Source of the DNA: Siphonodentalium dalli
Taxonomy: Eukaryota > Mollusca > Scaphopoda > Gadilida > Siphonodentaliidae
Direction of reading: 5' to 3'
DNA length: 64,000 nt
Assembly: GCA_032622095.1 (NCBI GenBank)
Contig: CP136066.1
Span: forward strand, 118,071,319 to 118,135,318
The position numbers and the translations under genes are program-made. Every line of letters begins with the position of its first letter. Position 1 is the first letter of the stretch. The notes beneath the pieces are model-generated. The model was given only the letters and a program-made list of their open reading frames with translations. It was not told where the DNA came from and searched no databases. Below, one piece after another: positions 46,051 through 58,490 of this stretch.

Positions 46051-48118
46051 GCGTGCGAAACCAGTATCCTATTTGAAATCAATTCATAACCGATAGTCAA
46101 TTTTATGCACTAGTTTTGTTTCAAAAGATGATTTTATGCATATTACAGCAGAACATAATAATATTAATTCATAAGAAGAGAGGTACAAGGGAACATGACA
46201 TTACTAGACATAAACAAAGCCCATTATTGGTAAACAACATTAGATAGAAAGTATTTGTTCACAATCCATTTAAATGTTTAAGCAAAGCTAGCTGCAGAGA
46301 ATACTTTGGTTAAGTTTTCTTAAACCACTAAAATGTGAGACCATATTACTGGTATATATCTGATGTATGGTATATGACTGAAATGAACACATGTGCCCAG
46401 CTTAAGGGGTATTAAAAGCTTCAAACTTCAAATTGAACAATGTGGGTGCACACCCTTGTCGTGTTCCAGAATCGGCTTGATTATAGATGCACGAATGACA
46501 TACAACGTAGACACCAATCCCTCCAGATACTGTGAAGGTATAATATACACTGTCATACTTAATTCATTGCCACCAAAAATGTTCTGTGGGGAATTGAGAT
46601 GAGCGTTCGTTCTTACTGTATCAAGAAGAAACTAACAGAACACTCTTCACTGCTACATGTACACTAGATGCTGCAGAAAAATAGGCACTTTATTTGTTCC
46701 GATGCAATAATTCCTATCACTTTAGTAAATATTCTGGAGCCATGTACAAGTGTAGATTTTATGTATTTGAGCAAGCATGACTGGGGGCCAGAAATAGTGG
46801 GTTTTGTAATTTTTGGAAGTACATGTAAAAGATTATTTGTCAATTTGCCATTTTACCAGATAAATGAGTCAACCATGTGTCAATAGAAAATTAAGACCTG
46901 ATGCATACACCTCATCAGTGCAATTTTTATCCATTTTCTAATTAATATTGATTAATTATTGTATTTTGGATTACTAAGATCTATCATTGAAAAGATGTGA
47001 CAGTCCATTTATTTATAGTCAGACCAATATAAAGAATCATGTTTCAGATGTGTTTTGGCATACAGGAGTCTGCAGATCTGTTTTGATATCAATATTATGA
47101 ATCTCTTATTGATAATCTGTATGTGAAAGTGTTAGCCAGACACCTGTGATGCGTTCAGTTCAGAACAGGTTCCAATGCTTAGCCATAGATGTCAGTCCAA
47201 TTTGATTTTTTTGTTTTGTGGACCACTTTGCGTGGAATGGCCCAAATACCATTCACTGGGAAGTTGTGGACATTAAAGCTTCCTCAATTTTAGAGCCTAT
47301 AAAACCTGCAATAGGTATTAGTAAATTTATTTATTAGAATGCTCAAGAAATAGAAGCTAGAAATAATCTTTAACAAACTTAAAGTGACGGGAAAACACTC
47401 CAATAGGGTAATCAAATAGAAAAGAAAAATAATCTTGCTCAAAGTAGTTATTTTTACAAAGATATCATATCCAAATTGACAACACACACTGTCATTATTA
47501 ATCATATATTAATTAAATGCAGTGACTCTTGGTGGCGAAATCATTTTCGTTACTTTATCGTTGATAGTTGCATCACGAATCAAAATAAATATTTACATTT
47601 GCGCTCAGTTCAGATTGAGTTTTCTATGGAGTGGTATGGTCTTTTTGTTAGAGATTTTCAGCTATGTTAGTAGAATGCTACATTCCTCCAGTTGGCATAG
47701 CACCTGAATACTAACTTATCAGTTTCATGCACCTGAACAAGTCCATATTAAATATGTCTTTAAATAATGATCAAATTTAGTTTGCTGGGGTTGTTCAGAT
47801 GTTGAAGATAAAAAGTACTGGTACAAATAAATTGTGTCTGCCTCAAAATGGTGATAATCATCTTTCCGATCTTTTGCATTTGAGGCCACATGTTCATAAA
47901 CAATGTGAATATAGCTCCTAATTTCAAAATGATTTTATTGATCAAATATATGTAATTTAGTATTAATCTAATTGGAGAAAAATTGTAAAGTATGTAAAAT
48001 CAATATGAAGCATGAGAAATTTCAAATTTAGCATGCTGGTTTTTATGTTAGTGCTACACACACATATAAAAATAAACTTGGATGATTTGATAGTGTAATA
48101 TATATATAGAAACTAGCC
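46051..48118. other. Downstream DNA, nothing recognised
   Basis: Only short free frames occur, none family-like. I see no repeat boundary or RNA gene. Confidence 0.4.
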
Positions 48119-48630
48119 AATATGCCCAACTTCGTCCGGGCTATTTAGGGATTTATTGTGATCGCCTCCACCTGGACAAACTAATGTTCGATCGGTCCGG
48201 AAACGATCCTATATTAGCATATACGATCGAAGTCAAGGACACGGTTGCTTGTGAAATTGACCCGCCTATATTGTTCCCATGGTCGCACGTGAAATTGACC
48301 CGCCTATATTGTTCCCGGGATGAAAGTAGGCCGACATACCAAATTTGAGTCTGCCAGGAACATGCCTATATGGTCATGGTCAAGGACACGTCGCACATGA
48401 AATTGGACCCGCCCATATCGTTTCCGGGATCAAAATAGGCCTACATACCAAATTTGAGTCAGATCGGTAAAGGTCCAGAAACACGCCTATATGAGCGAGG
48501 TCAAGGACACAGTCGCACATGAAATTGGATCCGCCCATATTGTTCCCCATATCAAAGTAGGTCTACATACCAAATTTGAGTCGGATCGGTCGAGCAGTTT
48601 TCGAGTCTATAACACACACACAGACAGACA
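48119..48630 (+). repeat. Element with 120-147-bp tandem units
   Basis: It starts GCCAATATGCCCAACTTCGT. GTCAAGGACAC occurs at 48232, 48379 and 48500, each followed by GAAATT(G)GA(C/T)CCGCC(T/C)ATAT and CATACCAAATTTGAGTC. It ends ATCGGTCGAGCAGTTTTCGA then ACACACACAGACAGACAAAC. That ending is common to dispersed repeats of marine invertebrates. Noncoding; the frame at 48491-48718 is unit text. Confidence 0.65.
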
Positions 48631-49145
48631 AACAGGAGTTCCAAAATATAAAGTAATGTTTTTTGTACTTCTGATTATTTGGGTCATCTCGGTAATAAGG
48701 TGTATATTGAAATGTTGACAATATTTATAAACAGTATCAAAGTGCTAAGACCTTCACAAAATATTGGCAACATTTTAGGTGTGAGTCTGGTCCATTACGA
48801 TTGTAAATAGAGTTGATATTCTGAAAAGAGTCCTGTAAATGTTGAAAGTGATTTTAATGCCATAAAGATTTTCTTCGAAATTTCAACTTGCTATGGGCAA
48901 TACTGAATTATAACTTGATTTGAAAATATTTCTGAATCATGCATTCTGTGATAAAGGACCAGCCTCCCTAATTTGTCTCAACAGTTATTGACTGTCATGT
49001 TTTTTTTAAGCTGTGTAATCTTCACTTAATTTTGAAAGCCTGCTTTATCCATTCCCACATTTCTCTGGTGAGAGCTACCTATACTAGTTAATAAAGATGA
49101 AGGAAGTTTGACGTGATAATAAATGTTTGAAATTGACTCATTTGT

Positions 49146-49650
49146 TTATAATCTCAAATCCACAAGGCTGGTGAGCATTTCTCCAAACATTGAATCAGAA
49201 GTCGCTTTTGCCAAGATGAAAAATTCTATTTTTAAAACAAATACTACAGAAGGATAAAAACACCATAAAAAACAGTTTTCAGACCGGATAGATGGTTTCC
49301 CCACAGCTATAAATGTTATTTTATATTGTACATACACATTTGCCGATCGCAAGCAGGCTCCATAAAGAGAAGGACACTTTTTTAATAAAAAATATGAAAA
49401 TTTCATTATGAAATTATAGTTTTATGAGTAACAAAGACTTATTCAAACCAGATACCATTATGATTCCATTCCAGCGTGTCCCTTTATCGCTCGATGCAAG
49501 TACTATTTCGTTATGCGCATGGGCAACGAAAACATCCTAAATTCTATGAACTCTCGTGGTACGAGATCCCCTGTGATAAACCTTCTTCATTCAGTGCCAA
49601 AATGCCAAACGATGGTGAAAAACACCCAAGTTATATTATGTACATAACAA
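49146..49650. repeat. Rearranged copy of a dispersed repeat
   Basis: Bases 49146-49406 are the reverse of 59175-59370 (TATAGCTGTGGGGAAACCATCT). Bases 49430-49640 are the reverse of 51225-51415 (CATTCCAGCGTGTCCCTTTA, TATGAACTCTCGTGGTACGA). The two parts are joined in an orientation not seen in the other copies, so this locus is rearranged. The short part ACTTATTCAAACCAGATACC repeats at 49761. Confidence 0.6.
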
Positions 49651-51224
49651 AGTATAGCAATCGGCGGGGAGGATGGGTTTGGCCGGTAATGGTTTGAAAA
49701 AGTCTTTGTTACTCATAGAACAATAATTTGGAAATAAAATTTTCATTTTTATTTCGTAACGACTTATTCAAACCAGATACCATTAGGATTCTACCAGATT
49801 TCGTGGCAATAAACGCTTTACTTATCTGGAGGTGGGTTTAATCAAATATGCAAAATATACTCACCCTTAAGCTTAGTGGTTTTTTCCCCACTAAGAGCAC
49901 CAGTGTCCACCACTGATTCTTGATGTACGTAACTCGCCGAAAGAGTGTAGATGATGTATTAAAAGTCCATATAGGGTAGGAAACAACCACCCAACGTCTC
50001 CTAACAATGCATGGTACATAACCGAAGTATACCTCACAGAAGAATATATAGAAACCAATTGACATATATTGTATACACAGTGTATATAATCAGTATATAT
50101 AAACGTGTATACTATCTTCTGTACCATTGTGCAGTCAACTTGTATATGAATGTTATCAAAATAAAATAGAATATAATCAACAGAAAGTCAATACTGGTTA
50201 GCCTGGAAGGACCCAGTGTATTTCCTGTGGCTTTTATTAATTGGTGTTGATTTTGGTCATTTCGAATCTCGAAAATGATAGATAATTTCCATGTTGGGAA
50301 CAAAGATAGAGTAGGAGGATGCCTATGTAAACAACATTTTAACATGCAGATTAAGACTGTGTAGACCTATTATGTTATGTCACTCGAAGTGAGGCAAAAC
50401 TCAACGACATCATCAACCAAGAATCCACAAATGTGAGTATTTGAAACCTGTCCAAACTAATATGTGGTAGGAATTAGAACAGCCTACCCAAGTAGCTTCA
50501 GCTAAGCTCTGGGTCAATATGTTGTTTAATACACCAACAATTGAATTGTGCATTTTCAGTTGTAATTCCTTTGATAGTCCTGTCACCATGAGCAGGTTAT
50601 GAGAGTCTGTTGAAAAGATTTTATCTGAAAGCCGTTGGCTGATAACAGTTATGTAGTTAATTGAGATGTTTATGGTCGCAACACCCCGCTCTGATTCTGA
50701 GACAAGAGACCTGGTAAAATTCAGTAGATGATAGGTCGGTGCAATCATTAGTTGAAATAGTTGGGTATGCCAATACTGATGATGCCAACTTGGAGTAAGC
50801 ACTATAATTTGTGCAAGGTGTCTGTTGAAAATAAGTGAGGACCTGCGGTATCAACAGTATTGGTGATCATCGATCTATAATATACGTTGAGGATACACGA
50901 AGAGGTTGACAGAGTCCTCAGCTCCCGGGTCTTCCCCGAGTGAGGTAGTCTCGTCTGTTCTCCGAAGGGAGTGTTGCGATTCAGGGGACTTGCAATTGTA
51001 TCTGAGTCAGAATCATCAGATATCTGCTCCCGAGCATGAATGCTCAGTCATCCTTTTAGACCGGGTCTTCCCCGATTGAGGCTGTCTCATTTCATCTCCG
51101 AGGGGAGAATTTCAGTGTTCGTTAATTTTTGTCACGGTTCAAGCAGTTCGGATTTTGTTCCCTCCTAACACTAAATCCGTTTCAGAATAACGGAACAAGT
51201 CAAATTGCAATGTTTACTAGAGGA
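49651..51224. other. Downstream DNA with an unrecognised frame and a short duplication
   Basis: The minus-strand frame at 50413-50802 (129 codons) resembles no family I know. At 50935 and 51064 the text CCGGGTCTTCCCCGA...GAGG, GTCTC(G/A), CTCCGA(A/G)GGGAG recurs 129 bp apart, with an aspartate/serine-rich minus-strand reading between (SDDSDSDT). That could be a decayed transposon exon. I cannot name it. Confidence 0.3.
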
Positions 51225-51660
51225 TGCCGAAAATGAAGATGGTTTATCACGGGGAATCTCGTACCACGAGAGTTCATAGAAATTAGGAAGTTTTCATTGT
51301 GCATGCGCATAACGAAATAGTACTTCCGTATTTACATCAAGCGATAAAGGGACACGCTGGAATGGAATCCTAATGGTATCTGGTTTGAATAAGTCATTAC
51401 GAAATAAAACGGCCTGTGATCACTTCAGATGATAATTTTCTCATAAAAATTCCCTCTTCTAATGTCATTTTAACACATATACAGCATCTGTCGGGAATCC
51501 CACTATATTGCAATGGAAAGGCCGTTATGTGTGCAACATATATTGACATTATCTTGGCTCGGGTGTATTTACAATCTGAAAGTAGACTATTTATTTGGAC
51601 ACCCCACTCGTCAGTTTCTGTATGCCTAGTCATGACAATCACCAGCTGCGACGTTGTACA
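51225..51660 (-). repeat. Dispersed repeat, copy 2
   Basis: On the minus strand 51660-51416 matches 58930-59165 on the + strand (GAGTGGGGTGTCCAAATAAA, TATATGTTGC, ACATAACGGCC, CCGACAGATGCTGTATATGT). 51415-51225 matches 49430-49640. Both copies leave an open frame with M-SIYVA-ITAF-L, DRCCICVK. Most differences between them change the amino acid, so there is no sign of selection on the frame. Confidence 0.6.
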
Positions 51661-51697
51661 GGAATGGTACAGTAATGATATGTTCCTTTCAACTCAT

Positions 51698-51940
51698 TTA
51701 ACCCTTTGAGTGCCAGGTCGATTTTTGTATCAACCCATATACCCTGTGCCAATGCATTCTCTTATATATGCGAGTCGACCATAGGTCGCCTCGCATATAT
51801 AAGAGAATGCATTGGCCTAATAATTTTGTATTTATTTTTTATTTTTTACAATTTTAATAATTTATTCTTATATTCTTTTAACAGACTTATTTTGTAGGTT
51901 TAGGGCCGATGAGATCGGCCCCTGGCACTCAAAGGGTTAA
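51698..51940. mobile_element. piggyBac-like MITE with perfect TTAA ends
   Basis: TTAACCCTTTGAGTGCCAGG at 51698 and its complement, ending 51940, bound 243 bp. TTAACCCTTTGAGTGCC is a classical piggyBac-type terminus. Inside is a perfect 26-bp stem (51749-51774 with 51790-51815, arms starting CCAATGCATTCTCTTATATA) around a 15-nt loop. The stem word GCATTCTCTTATATA also occurs near 1440 and 61812. Confidence 0.85.
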
Positions 51941-53267
51941 ACATAACTATGTCTTCGAAATGTCACGCATTGAACTTATAGACTCTGTCTGAATCAAACA
52001 AGGTATTCTTATTAACATTTAACAGCTATTATTCGACTCCACAAGTAACAAAACTGTATGGGGGGGGGGCTATGTGCTATATTCTGTGATGAAATTTTGT
52101 ATATGTGGGAATTTACTAACAAAAACTGCAGATCGTATGTGCACCTTCGCTTTATATTTGTGGTGATGTGACAAAGGGGTCATGACTGCGAGTGCCTCCT
52201 TGGAAGTCCAACAAGTGCTAGCTTCAAGTAGCACCTCTTGGGTTTAATTTTCCGGCAGAGATTGGAGAAAATTATCCCCCCCCCAACCTCATTTAGATTC
52301 ATATTGAAAACCCAAAACAATGGGGGGTAGATAGCGCTCCCACATCAAAAGTCCCCACGTACAGGACTATTTATATATGCCCACATTTTAGACAAAACAT
52401 GGACGTATATTGTCCAGGTCCACCAGTGATTTTAATATAATTTTAAATATTTGTTTTGTCCCAAACATTTGCTGGAATTTTACTCGAAATTCTACAACAT
52501 TTGCAGTAAAACTGCCAGCAAATATTGTTTACAAAATAGCAAATTAAAGGCATAGCATCATTAATCGTACTAAACACCTCAAAAACAAGACAGTCAATGC
52601 TGTGGGGTCGCTCACCAGTCTAAAGACTGAGACTCTGACGACTACAACAGTCAGTACATTGACAAAATCACTTAAGACAAATAGTTCTAAACATGGACAT
52701 AGCTGGAGGTTCTCAGGTGAGCAGGTCTCTTCATCTTGAAATTTATAAATGCACACCACTGACAAATCTCCAACCCCTTACTCTTTTTAAACAATACAAC
52801 CAGACCACAGTACTAAGTTCACAAAATTTCTTTTGCACATCCCTCTTTAAAAACTGGTAATCTCTCAAACTTTTGAATATTTCCAATCTGAAATTAAATT
52901 TAAAGTTAAAATTTGTAGCCATTTCGGTCAAACAGTTTTTAACCTGAAGTAGGAACATATGGACTGTTGGTTTTAAAACATACTGGTTGGAAATTCAAAC
53001 CGAATTATGAGAACAAATCTAACCTATTTTTGATGTCAAAATCTAATATACAACTAATGTTGTATCAGACATGAAATTTTCAACTGTTGAAAATTTTATC
53101 AAAGTAGGGGGTTCAAAACTCCACCCCTCTACACTCCCTCCCCATGCCTCAAACATTGCCCCCACCCAGGCAGCTTAGAAATAATTAGGAATCTATATAT
53201 TATTATACCAGTACCAAACAGCATAGATACAGGTATGGTTGGCAGGGACAGTTAAATCTCTTATAGT
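51941..53267. other. Downstream DNA, nothing recognised
   Basis: A G-run at about 52060-52070 and C-runs near 52277 are the only low-complexity points. Short minus-strand frames at 52544-52765 and 52743-52958 are not family-like. Confidence 0.4.
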
Positions 53268-53540
53268 CTAGTCGTAATTCTCAGAAAAGACATTTCTAGA
53301 AGCATTTCCGCGGAAAAGTGTCAAACCAACTTTTTTACCATAATTCGAAGGTGCCGAACACGAATAGACTGCCTGTCGCCCGATTGGATGAACATAGGGT
53401 TCAATAAAATTCTTTTTAAATCTTCGTGTTTTCTTGGCTGGAGGGTTGTTGATACGGCACCGTACAACGTCATATGAAATCACGTAACTGGCCTTGAACA
53501 TACCCAAACTTATATACTCCTCGCGGAACGTTCAAAGCCG
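53268..53540 (-). other. Unrecognised short frame behind a TATA-like box
   Basis: On the minus strand GAGTATATAAGTTTGGG (about 53518-53502) is followed by an ATG and 79 codons. The product is basic (PPAKKTRRFKKNFIEPYV) and reads more protein-like than other free frames here. I know no family match and see no splice sites. It could be a small gene, a transposon's first exon or chance. Confidence 0.2.
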
Positions 53541-54124
53541 CGTTGTATCATGATACTATCATCACAGTAATAATTCTGAAACATTAACATCATATTAATC
53601 AGGTACCTACGGTAAGACATTGCTGTTTTGTATATTTATCGACGATTCTCGTAAGAATTATCTTATAGTCCGGGAGCCAATAGGGGTACCCTTGCACCCG
53701 CCCCATGGGACTTAACTTCACCCCACTCATTTTGTTCCTTATTATGTCCTACAACTTTTAAGCAATGTTAATAAGAAAAAAAAGTGGCCGTGCAGACTTC
53801 AGACAAGATGGCGTCCATCCTGGCCGCCATTTTTCAGATCAGACCCTAAGTCAGTTTTATGCAAATTATAGCGGGAAAATCTAGTAAAATGTATACAAAT
53901 GTATATATTTTCGTGAAGCTAAGACATAATGACACTTTTTTGGCGCAAAATTGAAACACACCCTCCAAGATGGCCGCCAAAACGGCCACCGGAAGTTGAA
54001 AATATGACGTTTTTTTCACAAATATCTTCTAGATCAGTTCATATTGTTTGGAACTGGTTGAGTAATATGACTTTATTTTGTGTTTTGTATATTAACTGAT
54101 CATTGGAGCGGCGTGTATGAATAC

Positions 54125-54605
54125 AGTATACAGTGAGTTGCTGAGTTGTCATGTGTGAGGTGTATATGCAAGTACCGAAGGTATAAGTGGTCGTGTGTGT
54201 GGGTATTCGTATATCTGGAAGGGCTCACCATTGGTGATGTGTATATGTATACCTGGATTGACCCTATGGTCATGGGTATGGCGAATAGGTATACATGTAG
54301 TGGCTGTATGGTCCATATTGAGATGAATATGTATGCACTGAGTGAATGTATGATCGTGAATGTGGTGCATATGTATACATAGAGTGACTATATGGTCATG
54401 TGCCAGGTGTAGGAGTACACCTGGTGTTCATGCATGGTGAATCGTGGCTGTATCGTCATTTGTGGTATGTACGGGTATAACCAATTATGGCTGTATGATC
54501 AGATGTACGTGTATAAAGTGGGTGACTATATTGTCATTTGTGTGGTGTTTATGTACATATGGAGTGACTGAGGTAATGGGTGGGTTGTACATGTGTACCT
54601 TGGGT
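54125..54605 (-). repeat. 42-bp minisatellite, reversed block
   Basis: About 11 units of the same minisatellite as at 33930-35540, in opposite orientation (GTGTATATGTATACC, GAGTGACTATATGGTCATG). It is followed at 54605-54690 by CCACAATAACTCAAGGATAT and GGAGAGTTCTC-type text, which is the reverse of element A's array entrance at 33880-33950. Confidence 0.7.
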
Positions 54606-54739
54606 GGCTATCGCTTTCCACAATAACTCAAGGATATGTTAATCAATAGAGAGGTCATGTCAGAGAGTTCTCCATCTTGATGGTGTTTATGTACATGGGG
54701 GAAACGTTAAACGTGGAAAGCGTTAGCCACCCATTATCA

Positions 54740-56370
54740 CACAGTCATTCCATATATACATAAACACCACAGACACAACAATATAGTGACTCAATGTTTA
54801 TACGTACACCTGACCCATTACCACGGATGACCATACATCCATGAGTCACAATGGAGGCCCACCGGGTATACTCCTAAACATGACCCATAACCATATAGTC
54901 ACTCCGTGTATACCCATGCATTCACCTCACGATTGGCCATACGGGTAATCCCCTGTATACCTATTCTCCACACAGATGGTCAAATAGACATTCAATATAT
55001 ACATCAACACCACAACAATGACCATAGAGTCACTCCAGGTATACATATACACCTCACCAATGGCCATATAGCCACTCGCTTCATACACATACCCTCACCC
55101 ATGCCACCTGGTATACTCCTTCGCCTGACATATGTCCATATAGTCACCCCGTGTGTACCTATTCAAAACATTCATACATGATCATGGTCAATCCTTGTAT
55201 ACATATTCACCTCACCATTGGCCATGTCACTCCATGTATCCATATGTGTCGCACCATAGCCGAATAGCGACACAAGATATACTAATACACCCAGCTATGT
55301 CAGAAAAGTCACTCCATGTATGCATATGCACATCACCCATGGCCATATAGCCACTCGCTATATACACATACCCCTCGCCCATGACCATATAGCAACACGT
55401 GTGTATACCCGTATAACCTACACATGACCATACCGCCATGAGTCACCAAGCAGGAACACCAGGTATACTCATACACCTGACACATGACCATTTAGTCACT
55501 CCCTGTATAGATATTCATTACATTTATGACCATACAGTCACTACATGTATACCTATTCGACACACATAGTCATATAACCACTCGATATATACACATGCAG
55601 CCCACCCTAGACCATAGAGTCACTCCATGTATACATATACACCTCACCAACGGCCATTCAGCCCTTCCAGATATACAAAAAACCTGCATACACGACCACT
55701 CATACCTTCCATATATACTTGCATATACACCTCACACATGACAATTCAGCCACTCACTGTATAATCATGCACGCCATCCATGATCATACAGCTAATCCCT
55801 ATACACCCACCAATGATAATACATCCACGAGATATATAAATATATACCACAAGGACACTCCCTATATACCCACACGCTCGATAATGTCCACCCAGCTTAC
55901 TCCAGGTATACATATACACTTCAATCATGACCGTACAGTCATTCCATGTATACCTATACACATTACCTGTAACAATAAAATAACTCCCTATGTATCCACA
56001 CACCCCATCCATGATCATACAGACAACACATGTACATCCCACCCATGACCTTACAGTCACTCCATATATACATAATCAACACATAGATGACCATGTAACT
56101 ATATTCATACACCACATCAATGTCCATACAGGCACATCGGGTGCACCCGTACTGGATATACACAACCATACAACATACAGTCACTACATTCATGCCGATT
56201 CACCTCACACATGACCATGACCTCTCCCTGTATACCTATACATCTTACAATGGACAACCCACACATAACCATATAGTCACTCCCTGTATACCTATTCACA
56301 TCATTCGTGACATACAATAACTCCCTGTATACCTATTCACCTCAACTATGATCATAGAGTAACTCACTGA
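54740..56370 (+). repeat. 42-bp minisatellite, forward block
   Basis: About 38 units in the same orientation and with the same consensus as 33930-35540 (CATGACCATATAGTCACTCC, GTATACATATACACCTCACC). Several frames on both strands stay open for 60-110 codons with a 14-residue period (for example HIHLTNGH...TPCIHIH). I treat these as by-products of a period divisible by three, not genes. Confidence 0.8.
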
Positions 56371-57375
56371 CTACCATCTTGGCATCCAGTTGATATTTTT
56401 TGTTACCATAATGGACCAGAATAGCCACAGATTATGGTTCATCTCGGTTCCGTCTCAACGTTCTGCCCATTTCCATTCAATAATATGGCCAGAATCACAA
56501 AAGAGGTTCTCGGCAAAATTCCATACTTTAAAATGAATTTGCCATGCCCCATATGGAACTGTGACAACCAGAATAGAACATATAGTTGTCAGTTAATTAA
56601 CTAACACGTATAATAACCAAGTGAGTCACAATTTACTACCTTTTCGGATAACACAGAGAATAATGTTCAGGATATATGTAAAAAAAAAACTTTTTACAAA
56701 TTTGGTTGCCATTTTGGAAGCCATCTTGAGCAATTTGGTCTATAGATACCGTAGTGTGACACATTTAAGATAGACCAAAACAATAAACACATTTGAATCC
56801 AGAGACAGTTACATTTTACCAATGATAGTTGCATTTTACTTGAAAAAATGGTCTATACCTGAAAAGTTAATTTTTGCCGATATTTATGTCAAGTTTTTGA
56901 GAGAAAAGTCCAATATTTTTGGTGATGTCAGTGGTAACAATAGTAACAATTAACCATGGTGCATCAGATATGTTAGTATTCAATGTATAGGAGGCAGAAT
57001 AGCCAATTTTATACATCAACCACAACTTGTAAGCGATTGCAGGATACGCTGGGGCAATATTTACCATTTTCCATATTTTGGCGGCCATTTTGGCAGCCAT
57101 TTTGAGCCAAAGTAAGAATTTTGGTTCCAATGAGTTGGAATATTCATAGGTAATGATATGCCTCACTTACATTACATTTTTCTGTTCATTTCTTGTTGAA
57201 ATACGACTAAAATCCCAATTGTGATTTTGTTTGTGAAATTTTATACCGTGTTCCAATAATTGCATATTTAATTGCTCCAATGATCAGTTAATATACAAAA
57301 CACAATATAAAGTCACATTACTCAAACTGGTCTAGAAGATATTTGTGAAAAAACGTCATATTTTCAACTTAATCC

Positions 57376-57764
57376 TGATTCACAGAACTTTCAACCGGGT
57401 GTGATTTCATGAAGAGCGTTTATTTATTAAATAACATACTTGTCCGTATATGTATAGCAGATGATGAGATAGTTATGACAGAAAGGTCGCGAGGGGTGAT
57501 TTGAATAACAAAGTATTCCCATGTTCATGAGATTATATGTATAACGAGTGTGATATATGTCTCGATATTGACTTACTGTATTTTCGCGGCAATAAAAACA
57601 GTATGTGACTTTAAGTTGATTTTATGGGTGAAATATGGGTCACAGGCAGCGACAGGCACCCTCATTGGATTCAGCATACTTGAATTATGCTAGAAAACTT
57701 AGTATCATGCTTTTCCCCAAAAATGCCTCTAGGGTTCTAGTATTCCACAAATGTAGCTTTTCCG
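57376..57764. other. Downstream DNA, nothing recognised
   Basis: No repeat boundary or exon is identified between the end of element B and the next tandem-unit element. Confidence 0.4.
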
Positions 57765-58040
57765 ACCAGACTATTATTGCTGCCCCTATTTGAACAAATG
57801 TGAATCCCATTCATCTAGTAATTTCAAAGGGTTGATTTAAGAGTTGAATTGAATTCCCTCAAAAGTTTCCTAAAAAATTACCCCATTTGAACAAATATGA
57901 ACACCAGTCACACAAGGACCCTCCATACCAAAATATAAGCTAAATAGGCCCAATGGTTCTTGAGAAGAAATTGTTTTAAGAATTACTATGGATGGAAAGA
58001 GTTATAGCCCTGGCTTCACACCTATTTGATGAACTTATTT
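57765..58040 (-). repeat. AGCTCACCTGAG-family fragment, reversed
   Basis: On the minus strand it shows the family words: CAGGGCTATAACTCTTTCC, CTCAAGAACCATTGGGCC, TTTGGTATGGAGGGTCCTTG and CAAATAGGGGCAG. About one and a half units, no ends visible. Confidence 0.6.
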
Positions 58041-58490
58041 GAACTGTGTGCGTGCGTCCGATGTCTGTTCATGTCAACTTGAACAGTTGTGCTGGGATCT
58101 CAATGAAATTTGGTATGAATGTTCACTACTATGGGGACATTAAATAGAGGGTTCCATCGTTTTGTTCGGATTTTCCATTCTAGAGTTATTTATCTTTGTT
58201 TATTTGGAAATGTTGGCTTTTTGGTCCGTCCGATGTCTGTTCATGTCATAACTGCAACAATGAAATTTGATATGGATGTTCACTACTATGAGGACATTCA
58301 ATCGAGGGTTCCATTGTTTTGTTCGGATTTTCCATTCTAGAGTTATTCATATTTGTTTATCTGGAAATGTTGGTGTGTGGTCCACTGAGCTTTTTGCAGA
58401 GTTATGGCCATTTACACCTAGAATACCAACAATTATATTTTTTAAATGCTTACTTTACAGTCCGTATGTCTGAGTATATCAGTCACAGGT
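58041..58490 (+). repeat. Two-unit tandem element, GATGTCTGTTCATG family
   Basis: GTCCGATGTCTGTTCATGTC occurs at about 58058 and 58226, and TGTTCACTACTATG at 58118 and 58277, giving units of 158-168 bp. Units carry ATGAAATTTGGTATGAATG, GAGGGTTCCATCGTTTTG and TTCCATTCTAGAGTTATT. The two open frames at 58119-58340 and 58267-58473 are successive units and not genes. Confidence 0.7.

Larger units (their letters stand above)
53790..57375. mobile_element. Foldback element B, truncated relative of element A
   Basis: The left arm (about 53790-54110: CAAGATGGCGTCCATCC, GTGAAGCTAAGACATAA, CGGCCACCGGAAGTTGAAAA, TTTGGAACTGGTTGAG) matches the outer left arm of element A. The right arm (56380-57375) matches A's right arm and also keeps the part A's right arm lost. 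The right arm stops at about 57375, short of its outer 200 bp. The two arms pair directly over about 115 bp (53990-54110 with 57258-57375). The core is minisatellite in two opposite orientations. Frames at 56867-57166 and elsewhere are arm sequence. Confidence 0.75.

Noticed and set aside
50413-50802. 129-codon minus-strand frame
   Set aside because: No recognisable motif, and overlapping frames in the same stretch are equally protein-like or unlike; not enough to call a gene.
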